From assembly GCA_958295775.1 (NCBI GenBank), contig CATQHC010000009.1, positions 744,001 through 808,000 on the forward strand: a DNA stretch of 64,000 nt, in the 5' to 3' direction. Shown here piece by piece: positions 51,883 through 59,910 of this stretch. The translations under genes and the position numbers were made by a program. The DNA is from Chloroflexota bacterium (lineage in GTDB: Bacteria; Chloroflexota; UBA11872; VXOZ01). The notes beneath the pieces were generated by a model, which worked only from the letters and a program-made list of their open reading frames with translations, was not told where the DNA came from and searched no databases. The stretch's first letter is position 1. The number at the start of each line of letters is the position of its first letter.

Positions 51883-52845
51883 TTAACCAAACCGCACTTT
51901 GAACTGCGCCGTGTCCTGGCCCACATGGTTGATGATAGAGCGAGCGTTTTCCACAAGTTCGGGGATGATATAGTCCTTCTCAACCCATATAGTTTCCACT
52001 TGTTCGCGATTGTAGAAGTCTTTGCCTGTCGGATGTTTGTGCTCCTTGTGTACCAAGTACCGTGCGCGACTGTTTGTCTGGGGAATCGGGCAATGGTCAA
52101 TTCTCAGATATTTGCTGTTTACAAGCCATCGAGCAACTTCAACCACTACTCTATTCCAATACTTGATGGGGCGAAGCGAACCGTCCGGGAACTGGATCTC
52201 AACAGGTGAAGGAGTGCGTTGCTTTGGTCTAAGTTCTGACAGAGACTGCCATGCACGGTCGTCTTGAACGGGCGACGCAGGCTCAGGAGCAATCGGATCC
52301 GACTCTGGTGTGTCAGACGGCCTTGCCTCCGGTTGAATGAGTGTTACTTGCCCTGCGGCGGCTCTACCCAATTCCATGCTCGGTCGCCACAATGCAAGTG
52401 CCTGAAGGCAGACCTCGGCCGCTGGCTGCCTGCTCAAGTCGAATTCGACGACACGCTTTTCATCTATGGGTACGGGCCGGTGCGTTTCGTATATCTCCCA
52501 GCTATTGCCATCTGTCAGGGCAAAGTGCTTTGTGCCCTTTTCAAGGCAATACTGTATTCCCTGTGTCAGCGCAGTATCGCGGAGCGAAGAGTCCAGACTC
52601 TTCGCTTCAACCATCATCGCCGGACTGCCATCGCTGCCAAGAAGGGCGTAATCCGCTCGGCCATTACCTGACTTGTACTCTGGAATGACCAGTACTGGAT
52701 CTGTTGTGTCCCAGCCAAGTTCGCGCAGTAGCGGGTCAATCAGGGCGTAGCGGGTTAGCGCTTCGCTCGCTCTGAGCGCGGCGCCATGTAACTCGATACG
52801 CTCTTTGAGCGTTTCGACCAGTGAGTGCAATTCCTCTAAGGGCAT
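51883..52845 (-). CDS. HsdR_N-like nuclease-domain protein
   Basis: A 320-residue protein. The first ~150 residues look like the N-terminal nuclease domain of type I restriction subunits: Y-A-L-I-D-P-L-L-R-E-L-G-W, then G-R-A-D-Y-A-L-L-G-S-D-G-S-P-A-M-M-V-E-A-K, giving the PD-(D/E)XK residues. There is a Pro/Glu-rich linker and an unfamiliar C-terminal domain, but no helicase, so it is not a full HsdR. Not paired with hsdM or hsdS in the window. Confidence 0.65.
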   Translation of the reverse strand: MPLEELHSLVETLKERIELHGAALRASEALTRYALIDPLLRELGWDTTDPVLVIPEYKSGNGRADYALLGSDGSPAMMVEAKSLDSSLRDTALTQGIQYCLEKGTKHFALTDGNSWEIYETHRPVPIDEKRVVEFDLSRQPAAEVCLQALALWRPSMELGRAAAGQVTLIQPEARPSDTPESDPIAPEPASPVQDDRAWQSLSELRPKQRTPSPVEIQFPDGSLRPIKYWNRVVVEVARWLVNSKYLRIDHCPIPQTNSRARYLVHKEHKHPTGKDFYNREQVETIWVEKDYIIPELVENARSIINHVGQDTAQFKVRFG

Positions 52846-52924
52846 AGGTGCGACATTCCTCCCACGGTACCTGAGGCAGCTAAATTGCCGTTACCATGAA
52901 AGCAGTAAGACCCAATACATGCAA

Positions 52925-53032
52925 GTAGGCGGGGGACAAGCCCCCGCGCTACAGTTTATTCACATTAAGAATAGTGTTGGAGTGGAGATTCGAGCTCGCA
53001 GACTCTAGATTCCTCGCTCCGCTCGGAATGAC
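52925..53032. repeat. Family A and family C palindromes
   Basis: Family A at 52925-52952 (GTAGGCGGGGGACAAG then CCCCCGCGCTAC) and family C at 53006-53032 (TAGATTCCTCGCTCCGC then TCGGAATGAC), in the gap between the nuclease-like gene and the thioredoxin-like gene. Confidence 0.8.
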
Positions 53033-53143
53033 ATGAAGAGCCGCTGAAGGATTTGCGCTGCCACTCCACGGCACACACGCGCATAAAACTCAGCAAAGAA
53101 CGCCGGATGACATTCGTAGGGTCATCAACTTACAGCATGGGAC

Positions 53144-53716
53144 CTACGCGTCATTCTCCTTCAGGTATTCGATCGCACCGCGCACAATGCCGAAGCGGCC
53201 TTCGCCGACTTTTGCGAGGCGCACGTCGCCCTGGCGGTCGATGAGGTAGAGGGTCGGCCAGGCGCGGTTGCCGAAGGCCCGCCATATTTTGAAGTCGTTA
53301 TCGATGGCGACGGGATACGGCAGGCCGAGCCGCTCGACGGCGTTGCGCACGTTGTCCACCACCTTCTCGTGGCTGAATTCCGGCGTATGAATGCTGATCA
53401 GCGTGAACTTATCGTCCGCATAAGTGTTATGTAAATCCACCAGACCGGGGATATCGTTCAGGCAATTAATTCAGCCATAGGTCCAGAAGGCTAACCCAAC
53501 GGCCGACTTGCCCTGAAAGCCCGCGAGCGTGAGCGGTTCCGAGTTGATCCATGTCGTGTCAATGAGTTCCGGCGCTTTGCCGAGCACCGGAAGGTCCTCA
53601 ACATTCACAGTCCCGGTGCCTGTGCTCTGTTGTCCGACCAAGGTCTGGCCGCACGCGCTCAGCCCCACGGCGGCAGCGCCGGCAGCCATGCCGTAGAGTA
53701 TTCCTCGTCTTTGCAT
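53144..53716 (-). CDS. Probable selenocysteine-containing thioredoxin-fold lipoprotein
   Basis: One continuous frame of 190 residues apart from a TGA at 53471-53473 (residue 82). The N-terminus is a lipoprotein signal (lipobox L-S-A-C near residue 22). The TGA follows F-W-T-Y-G and precedes I-N-C-L-N-D-I-P; cysteine homologues carry F-W-T-Y-x-C-I-N-C here, so the TGA replaces the first redox cysteine, giving a U-I-N-C site. The frame then continues with I-S-I-H-T-P-E-F and W-P-T-L-Y-L-I-D, both thioredoxin-like. A SECIS-like hairpin follows. The alternative is a pseudogene by TGC-to-TGA change, or a sequencing error. Confidence 0.75.
53435..53452 (-). promoter_or_regulatory. SECIS-like hairpin downstream of the in-frame TGA
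   Basis: On the minus strand, AUCC-CC, loop GGUCU, GG-U-GGAU: a six-base-pair stem with one bulged U. The GGUC loop begins 24 bases past the UGA, within the usual bacterial range (about 16-37 bases). The E. coli fdhF element has the same GGUC-type loop and a bulged U, although on the other side of its stem. Made by eye, not computed. Confidence 0.45.
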
Positions 53717-54042
53717 CGCTTCGCTCCTTTATCAAACCGAAACTGTGTACGGTTTCGCGGACGTTGCTTACTCAGAAACCCGCCCTCCGACAAGCTCAGG
53801 GTGAACGGACTGTGCAATCAACTAGTCTTCCGCGTCTTCTGGCTTCCCAACATCCCTCAAGCTTCCTATAGCCCGCAAGCGATAATACGCCAGATAATCC
53901 GGCTCAGGTACTTACCGACCTAGTTTCAAAATACAGGGGTACACGGAAAAGGAAAAAGTACGCAAGACTACAAGTTTCGGAAAGCGCGAATGTTGGGAGG
54001 GCGTACCTGACAGTTTCACGTCTATACCTACGCGGGAGCATA
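53717..54042. other. Intergenic stretch with a degenerate family E repeat
   Basis: 326 bases between the selenoprotein gene start and the leuS stop. At 53787-53809 the sequence CCGACAAGCTCAGG then GTGAACGGA is a diverged copy of the family E palindrome. No other feature is seen. Confidence 0.5.
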
Positions 54043-56694
54043 CTAGCCCGCCACCACGTTTATCAGGCGACCGGGAACATATTTGACCAGCTTTACGTCC
54101 TTGCCGGCCATGAACTGCTGCACGCGCTCGCTTGCCAGCGCGAGTTCGCGGGCGCCGTCCTCGTCCAGCGAGACGCTGGCCTCGATGGTGTCCCGCACCT
54201 TGCCGTTCACTTGCACCACGAGCGTAAACGTCTCTTCGTGGGTCAATTCCTCAGCGAATTCCGGCCAATCCTGCTGGTGGACGGAGTACTCGCGCCCCCA
54301 GCGCTCCCAGATTTCCTCCGCCAGGTGGGGCGCAGTCGGCGCCAGCACCAGGAGAAATTGCTCCATGGACCGCTTCCAGGTCTCCGTGGCTGCCAATTCC
54401 GGCGTGTAGACCTTGTAGAGCCAGTTTGTGAACTCCATGAAGTAGGCGACCATGGTGTTGAACTTCATCGCGTCGATGTCCTCACCGGCGCGCTTGATGA
54501 CGCGGTTGATCCAGCGTGAAAGTTCAGCCTCGGCCTTGTCTACCGGCATGGGCTCGCTGCCCTGCTCAACGCGTCCCAGCAGCATGTTCCACACCCGCAC
54601 CAACCAGCGGCGCGCGCCGGGAATACCCTCGCTGTTCCAGCTCGTGTTCTGGTCGAAAGGGCCCATGAAGAGTTCATACACACGCAGCGAATCAACGCCG
54701 AACTTATCTACCATTTCATCCGGGCCGATGACGTTGCCGCGACTCTTGGACATTCTGCTCCCGTCCGGGGCCAGGACGACGCCTTGATGCCGCAGCTTCG
54801 CAAACGGCTCGTTGAAGTCGATGAGCATGGCGTCCTTGATGACCTTCGTCCAGAAACGCGCGTAGATCAGATGCATAGTGGCGTGTTCGGCGCCGCCGAC
54901 GTACAGGTCTACCGGCAACCAATGGCGCGCCTTATCGAGGCCGAACGGCAACTCGTCGTTTTGCGGATCGGCAAAACGCAGGAAATACCACGACGAGCAC
55001 GCGAAGGTATCCATGGTATCGGTCTCGCGCTCGGCGGGGCCGCCGCAGTCGGGGCACGTGGTGGCCATAAAAGAGCCCACCTTGGCCAGCGGCGAGCGGC
55101 CGTCGCCGGTTGGTTGAAAGTCTTCAATTTCGGGCAGCAGCACCGGCAGCTTGGGCGTGGGCATCTCGACCCAGCCGCACTTCGGGCACTTGATCATGGG
55201 AATGGGCGCGCCCCAGTAGCGCTGGCGCGAAATCAGCCAGTCGCGCATGCGGAACTGCACCTTGGGACCGCCCAGGTCGCGCTCATTCAGCCACTCCGTG
55301 ATGTTTTCCCCGCCTTCAGCGGACGTTTCGCCAACGAACGTCCCGGAGTTGACCAACGTTCCCTCACCCTCGTAGGCGTCGGAAACGTCCCAATCGACCT
55401 CATAAGGCGGTTGCACGACCACGCGCACGTCCAAGCCGAACTTCTGCGCAAACTCGAAGTCGCGCTGGTCGTGCGCGGGCACGGCCATGATGGCGCCGGT
55501 ACCGTACGTCACCAATACGTAGTCGGCAATCCAGATGGGAATGTGCTCGTCGTTCACCGGATTGATGGCATAGGAACCGGTGAACACGCCGGTCTTCTCG
55601 CGCTCGGCGGACTGACGCTCGGTCTCCTCCGTGCGCGCGGCAGCGGCCACGTAGCGGTCCACGGCCTCTTTCTGCTCCGGCTTGGTGAGCTTGTCTACCA
55701 GTTCGTGCTCCGGCGCCAGCACCATGAAGGTTGCGCCGAACAGCGTGTCCGCCCGCGTGGTAAAGACCCGCAGCTCGTCACCGATTTCCGTCAGAAAGAC
55801 GGCTTCCGTACCCTCACTGCGGCCGATCCAGTTGCGCTGCATCTCTTTGGTGGATTCCGGCCAGTCGATTTTTTCCAGATCATTGAGCAAGCGGTCGGCG
55901 TAGTCCGTAATTTTGAAATACCACTGCTCCAGGCTCTTCTTCTCAACTAAGGAGTCGCAGCGCCAGCAGCGGCCGTCATGCACCTGCTCGTTTGCCAGGA
56001 TAGTCTGGCACGACGGACACCACCACTGTTGGCCCTTGGCCTTATACGCCAAGCCACGGCGGTGGATCAACAGGAAGAGCCACTGCGTGAACCTGTAGTA
56101 TTCCGGCGCACTGGAGTCGATCTCCCGATCCCAGTCGTACGAGCAACCGATGAGGTCGAGTTGGCGTTTGTAGTTGGCGGTGTTCTGGTCAACGGTCAGC
56201 CGGGGCGCAATGCCCGTATCGCGGGCGCGGTTTTCGGCGGGCAAGCCAAAGGCATCCCAGCCCATGGGGTGCAGCACGTTATAGCCGCGCATGCGCATCT
56301 GACGGGAGATTACATCCGTGGGGATATAGTTATGGCAGTGACCGACGGAGAGACCGTCACCTGAGGGATAAGGAAAGAAGTCGAGACAGTAGTAGGTCTT
56401 ACGACTGTCCTCGGTTTCTTCGGTCTTGTAGAGTTTCGTCTCGCGCCAGCGCGCCTGCCAATCTTGCTCGAATTCCTGCGGCTGGTAGTCGAGCGAGACC
56501 TGCTTCTCTTCCTCTGGGGCGACAGCCGCTGCGGCCTCTGCTTCAGCGACGTCTACCGCAGCCTCGGTTGCAGCGGCTTCCGCTGGCGCATCCGCAGGTG
56601 TCTCTACGTCACTTGTCGTTTCTTGCTCCGCAGCTTCCGACCTTGTCGCAGCCTCCGACCTTGTCGCAGCCGTCGGCTCCTCCGCTTGGCTCAT
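54043..56694 (-). CDS. leuS: Leucyl-tRNA synthetase with acidic N-terminal extension
   Basis: Class I aminoacyl-tRNA synthetase of about 883 residues. Signatures: the HIGH-like segment (here L-S-V-G-H-C-H-N-Y) and K-M-S-K-S-like R-M-S-K-S-R-G, with zinc-binding C-P-S-C and C-P-K-C and an editing domain. Before the catalytic core there is an extra ~70 residues rich in Ala and Glu, with A-A-T-R-S-E tandem repeats; it may be disordered. ATG 56694 (M-S-Q-A-E-E-P) is preferred to the TTG at 56718. Confidence 0.95.
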   Translation of the reverse strand: MSQAEEPTAATRSEAATRSEAAEQETTSDVETPADAPAEAAATEAAVDVAEAEAAAAVAPEEEKQVSLDYQPQEFEQDWQARWRETKLYKTEETEDSRKTYYCLDFFPYPSGDGLSVGHCHNYIPTDVISRQMRMRGYNVLHPMGWDAFGLPAENRARDTGIAPRLTVDQNTANYKRQLDLIGCSYDWDREIDSSAPEYYRFTQWLFLLIHRRGLAYKAKGQQWWCPSCQTILANEQVHDGRCWRCDSLVEKKSLEQWYFKITDYADRLLNDLEKIDWPESTKEMQRNWIGRSEGTEAVFLTEIGDELRVFTTRADTLFGATFMVLAPEHELVDKLTKPEQKEAVDRYVAAAARTEETERQSAEREKTGVFTGSYAINPVNDEHIPIWIADYVLVTYGTGAIMAVPAHDQRDFEFAQKFGLDVRVVVQPPYEVDWDVSDAYEGEGTLVNSGTFVGETSAEGGENITEWLNERDLGGPKVQFRMRDWLISRQRYWGAPIPMIKCPKCGWVEMPTPKLPVLLPEIEDFQPTGDGRSPLAKVGSFMATTCPDCGGPAERETDTMDTFACSSWYFLRFADPQNDELPFGLDKARHWLPVDLYVGGAEHATMHLIYARFWTKVIKDAMLIDFNEPFAKLRHQGVVLAPDGSRMSKSRGNVIGPDEMVDKFGVDSLRVYELFMGPFDQNTSWNSEGIPGARRWLVRVWNMLLGRVEQGSEPMPVDKAEAELSRWINRVIKRAGEDIDAMKFNTMVAYFMEFTNWLYKVYTPELAATETWKRSMEQFLLVLAPTAPHLAEEIWERWGREYSVHQQDWPEFAEELTHEETFTLVVQVNGKVRDTIEASVSLDEDGARELALASERVQQFMAGKDVKLVKYVPGRLINVVAG

Positions 56695-56948
56695 ATTCTC
56701 CAACGCCTCCGCGTGCAATGTATGTCAAAAGGTGTAGTTTGCTGCTTGATACACCCCATTGTAGCACAGCGAGAGGCGCTCTCCCGCTGTGCTTTGGAGG
56801 CTTTGCGCGGTAGGGCCATCCGGCCGGTCGGATGCAACACCGACATGGAATCGGATGCGATGGCAGCGCATGGTGAAGACCATTAAGAAAAGCTGGTACC
56901 CTACTATCAAACTAAGAGAGATCAGCCGGCAGCAAGGAGCGGAGTAAC

Positions 56949-58106
56949 ATGGGCGCAGCGCCGAAGATTACGCGCATAGTGGTGATGCATTACGCGCACG
57001 AAATCGAAAACCTCACGCTTGAGGATATGTACGGCTTTGACATGGTCTACAAGGAGGGCGCGCGCTTGGGCGGCGGCGCCAGTATCTTGACAGTCGAAAC
57101 GGATGCCGGTGTGCGCGCGGAAGTACCCGGCGGCATCGACAGCCGCACCGCCAACTATCTGCTGGGGCGCAACCCGCTGGAACGCGAAATTATCTGGCAA
57201 GACCTCAAGCGCCTCTTTCGCGGCAGCACGTCCACGCCGCCCGGCGACCATGACGTGGCGCTGTGGGACATCGCCGGCAAGCTGGCGGGTGTGCCCATTT
57301 CTGCTCTGCTCGGCGGCTGGCGCACGCGTTTGCCCTGCTACGCCAGCACCTACCACGGCGACGAGAACGGCGGCCTAAGCACGCCGGAAGACTATGGCGA
57401 GTTCGCTCTGCATTGTAAGGAAGAGTACGGCTATCCCGCATTTAAAATACACGGCTGGATCGGCGCGCCCATCACCCGCGAGGTCGCGGCGGTGCTTGCC
57501 ATCCGCGACGCCGTCGGCGACGACATGGACATCATGCTCGATCCCGCCGGCGCCTTCGGCACCTTCGACGACGTTCTGAAAGTCGGCCGCGCCTGCGATG
57601 AGGCAAAGTACTTCTGGTATGAGGACGCCTTTCGCGGCGGCGGCGTCTCCCAGTTTGTGCACGCCAAAATGCGCCAGTTCATCAAGACGCCGTTGCTCAT
57701 GGGCGAGCACATCCGCGGACTGGAGACGAAAGCGGACGCCATTCACGCCGGCGCCGTTGACTATCTGCGCGCCGGCAGCGGGCGTGACGGCGGCATCACG
57801 GGCGTGATGAAGCTGGCGGTGCTGGCGGAAGCCTATGGGCTGGACGTGGAGTTGCACGGCGGCGGACTAGCGCACCGGCATTGCATGGCCGCCATCCGCA
57901 ATACCAACTACTACGAACTCGGCCTGGTGCACCCCAACGTGAAGCACACCAAAGCGCCCATCTACGCCGATCCGAAGTGGCGGGACGAACTCTATTCCGT
58001 GGACTCCGAGGGCTGCGTGGCCGTGCCGGACGGACCCGGCCTCGGCGTAGAACTCGATTGGGACTTCATCAACACCAACAAGATTGGTGAGACAGTATAC
58101 GAATAA
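56949..58106 (+). CDS. Enolase-superfamily (mandelate racemase/muconate lactonising-like) enzyme
   Basis: A 385-residue member. Metal ligands are D in I-M-L-D-P-A-G, E in Y-E-D-A-F and E in M-G-E-H; K in F-K-I-H-G-W is a possible catalytic base and H in E-L-H-G-G-G a second. It has an added N-terminal element Y-G-F-D-M-V-Y-K-E-G. Substrate unknown, likely a sugar acid. GGAG lies before the ATG. It is only moderately similar to the other enolase gene at 37893. Confidence 0.85.
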   Translation: MGAAPKITRIVVMHYAHEIENLTLEDMYGFDMVYKEGARLGGGASILTVETDAGVRAEVPGGIDSRTANYLLGRNPLEREIIWQDLKRLFRGSTSTPPGDHDVALWDIAGKLAGVPISALLGGWRTRLPCYASTYHGDENGGLSTPEDYGEFALHCKEEYGYPAFKIHGWIGAPITREVAAVLAIRDAVGDDMDIMLDPAGAFGTFDDVLKVGRACDEAKYFWYEDAFRGGGVSQFVHAKMRQFIKTPLLMGEHIRGLETKADAIHAGAVDYLRAGSGRDGGITGVMKLAVLAEAYGLDVELHGGGLAHRHCMAAIRNTNYYELGLVHPNVKHTKAPIYADPKWRDELYSVDSEGCVAVPDGPGLGVELDWDFINTNKIGETVYE

Positions 58107-58146
58107 GACCCGCTAAAGGTAGGTGCTGACCATTAGCACGCAATGC

Positions 58147-58178
58147 CGGTAGGGGCGGTTCGCGAACCGCCCCTACCG
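58147..58178. repeat. 32-bp perfect palindrome
   Basis: CGGTAGGGGCGGTTCG then CGAACCGCCCCTACCG, between two plus-strand genes. It shares GTAGGGGC with the palindrome at 46655, so both may belong to one dispersed family. Confidence 0.7.
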
Positions 58179-58220
58179 CTAGTTCTGCACATCAGCCTAA
58201 TTTAGACATTTGCTGAAGCC

Positions 58221-58790
58221 GTGAATACTCATTTCGGACGACGCACGTCCGACCCGAGCCAAACACAAAGGCATCCAATGCAAGAAACTGCTGCCGGCGG
58301 CGCTCCTGAGGATTGCCCGAGACCTGCAATAGGGGAATCTTCGCATAACCCTGAAGGCGACGCGCTCGAAATCTCATTGCGCATTGCCGCGCCGCCGGCG
58401 CGCGTCTTTGCGCTGCTGACAGAGCCGGATGAGATCGCTCTCTGGTTTGCGCAAGTCGCGGGCATCGAGCCCCACGCGGGCGGTACCGTAGAGTTTGCCT
58501 TCTTCAATGACAATGGCACGGTCAGCGTGTTCTCCGGGGAGGTTACCGATTTCGTCGCCAACGCCCGCTTTGGCTTCACGTGGCGCAACCGGCAGTGGAC
58601 GTTTCCGCCGTTCCACGTGCTCATCACGCTTGAGGACGTTGGCGGCAGCACGGTATTGAATCTGCGACAGACCGGTTTTGCCGCTGCGCCTCCCCTCGAA
58701 CGTGACATACATGACGAAGGCTGGTGGCGCTACCTCGAGCGGCTGGCGGCAGTCGCCAGCGGCTCGCGTCCTGAAGGCTGGAACGAGTAA
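58221..58790 (+). CDS. SRPBCC/AHSA1-domain protein
   Basis: A 189-residue protein with a START-like fold. After an N-terminal tail the domain begins L-E-I-S-L-R-I-A-A-P-P-A-R-V-F-A-L-L-T and contains T-E-P-D-E-I-A-L-W-F and the C-terminal G-W-W-R-Y-L-E-R-L, as in AHSA1-type domains. The start could be 58221 or ATG 58278 (M-Q-E-T-A-A-G). Overlaps the next gene by one base (TAATG), so coupled. Ligand unknown. Confidence 0.8.
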   Translation: MNTHFGRRTSDPSQTQRHPMQETAAGGAPEDCPRPAIGESSHNPEGDALEISLRIAAPPARVFALLTEPDEIALWFAQVAGIEPHAGGTVEFAFFNDNGTVSVFSGEVTDFVANARFGFTWRNRQWTFPPFHVLITLEDVGGSTVLNLRQTGFAAAPPLERDIHDEGWWRYLERLAAVASGSRPEGWNE

Positions 58791-59254
58791 TGGACAAGTG
58801 GGGCAAGCTGGTAGAGGAGCGGCTGCAAGCGGCATTTGCCGCCGGGGATTTCTCAAACCTCCCAGGCAAAGGGAAACCACTTGACTTGGACGAGGACCCG
58901 CTGGCGGACCCGGCCCTCTGGATGGCCCGCCGTGTGCTCCGCAACAGCGGCATGGACCTGCCCTGGGTCGAAGAACGCCGGCGGATCGAGGAAACTCTTG
59001 CTCAGGCCACAAAACAATTGGCGCGCGCGTGGTTGGTGTATGCAGAAAACCGCAGTGAAGGGCAGCCGAGTCCAGCCGCTGCCGCACGCTGGCAAGTCGC
59101 ATTAGCAGCGTTTCGCGAACAGGTCTCCGCGCTCAACCGGCGCATTCGCACCTACAACCTGACGGTCCCTCATGTGCGCTTGCAACGCTGCCTGATCGAG
59201 GCGGAGCGTGAGGTCGCGCGAGCGCGGCAAAACAACGCCTCACGTCCTCGGTAG
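58790..59254 (+). CDS. DUF1992 (DnaJ homologue subfamily C member 28-like) protein
   Basis: A 154-residue protein with the DUF1992 pattern: L-V-E-E-R-L-Q-A-A near the start, then G-D-F-S-N-L-P-G-K-G-K-P-L and R-V-L-R-N-S-G at about residue 50, followed by helical R-R-I-R-T-Y-N-L. The function is unknown. Translationally coupled to the SRPBCC gene. Confidence 0.85.
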   Translation: MDKWGKLVEERLQAAFAAGDFSNLPGKGKPLDLDEDPLADPALWMARRVLRNSGMDLPWVEERRRIEETLAQATKQLARAWLVYAENRSEGQPSPAAAARWQVALAAFREQVSALNRRIRTYNLTVPHVRLQRCLIEAEREVARARQNNASRPR

Positions 59255-59373
59255 CGCAGGTTTGCAACCTGCGCCGTGCAGCGTCCATGCGGGCGCGCCC
59301 TTTCTTCCTGAAAAACCGTTGGAGACCACCCTCAAGCCCCCTTACTCCAGGAAGGGACAAGTCCCCGTGCTAC
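59251..59373. repeat. Family B and degenerate family A palindromes
   Basis: Family B at 59251-59274 (GTAGCGCAGGTTTG then CAACCTGCGC) and a weak family A copy at 59348-59373 (CCAGGAAGGGACAAG then TCCCCGTGCTAC), between the DUF1992 and HEPN genes. Confidence 0.65.
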
Positions 59374-59511
59374 GGCTTGTCGGCATGGAGCAAGCGCGTC
59401 TGCGGCAAGAGATTTTTCGACCGAGTTCGGACGCTGAGGTGATAGACGTGCTACAGTGCAAAGTGTATCTATCTACGTCGAACAGGGCAGAAAGAGAACG
59501 CGAGGCGCACC

Positions 59512-59892
59512 GTGGCTACGCGCGTTAACGGCAGAGATCCTAAGGTTGAAGAACACCTGCGCATCAGCCGCCAATTCCTGCGCCAAGCGCAAGCGGAGTT
59601 TGCAGAAGGCGACCGGCTCCAAGCTTCCGAAAAGGCCTGGGGCGCGGCTGCGCACGCCGTGAAGGCCGTTGCTGAGCAGAGAGGGTGGCAGCACAACGGG
59701 CACCGGTACCTATTTGAGGCAATCGATAGAATCTTTCGCGAGACGGACGACTCTCAAATTCGTGACCTCTTCAGAACAGCCAATTCGTTGCACATGAACT
59801 TCTATGAAAACTGGCAAACGGATGATTTCGTACAAGATGGTATCGAGCGGGTAGAGGTACTGGTGGAGAAGCTGGAGCCGCTGGCGGCATGA
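59512..59892 (+). CDS. HEPN-domain (PaREP1-like) protein
   Basis: A 126-residue protein with helices typical of HEPN/PaREP1 proteins: L-R-Q-A-Q-A-E-F-A-E-G-D-R-L-Q-A-S-E-K-A-W-G-A-A-A-H-A-V-K-A-V-A is the core. GTG start at 59512. No nucleotidyltransferase partner gene, the usual antitoxin, is visible nearby. Confidence 0.7.
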   Translation: MATRVNGRDPKVEEHLRISRQFLRQAQAEFAEGDRLQASEKAWGAAAHAVKAVAEQRGWQHNGHRYLFEAIDRIFRETDDSQIRDLFRTANSLHMNFYENWQTDDFVQDGIERVEVLVEKLEPLAA

Positions 59893-59910
59893 ACTGCCGC
59901 GCTTGCGCGC

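Noticed and set aside
53471-53473. Annotating two separate small proteins either side of the TGA
   Set aside because: The frame is continuous, and each half alone lacks a complete fold or its own ribosome site; a single recoded gene explains both.
56695-56948. T-box leader before leuS
   Set aside because: No T-box core or specifier stem was recognisable on the minus strand.
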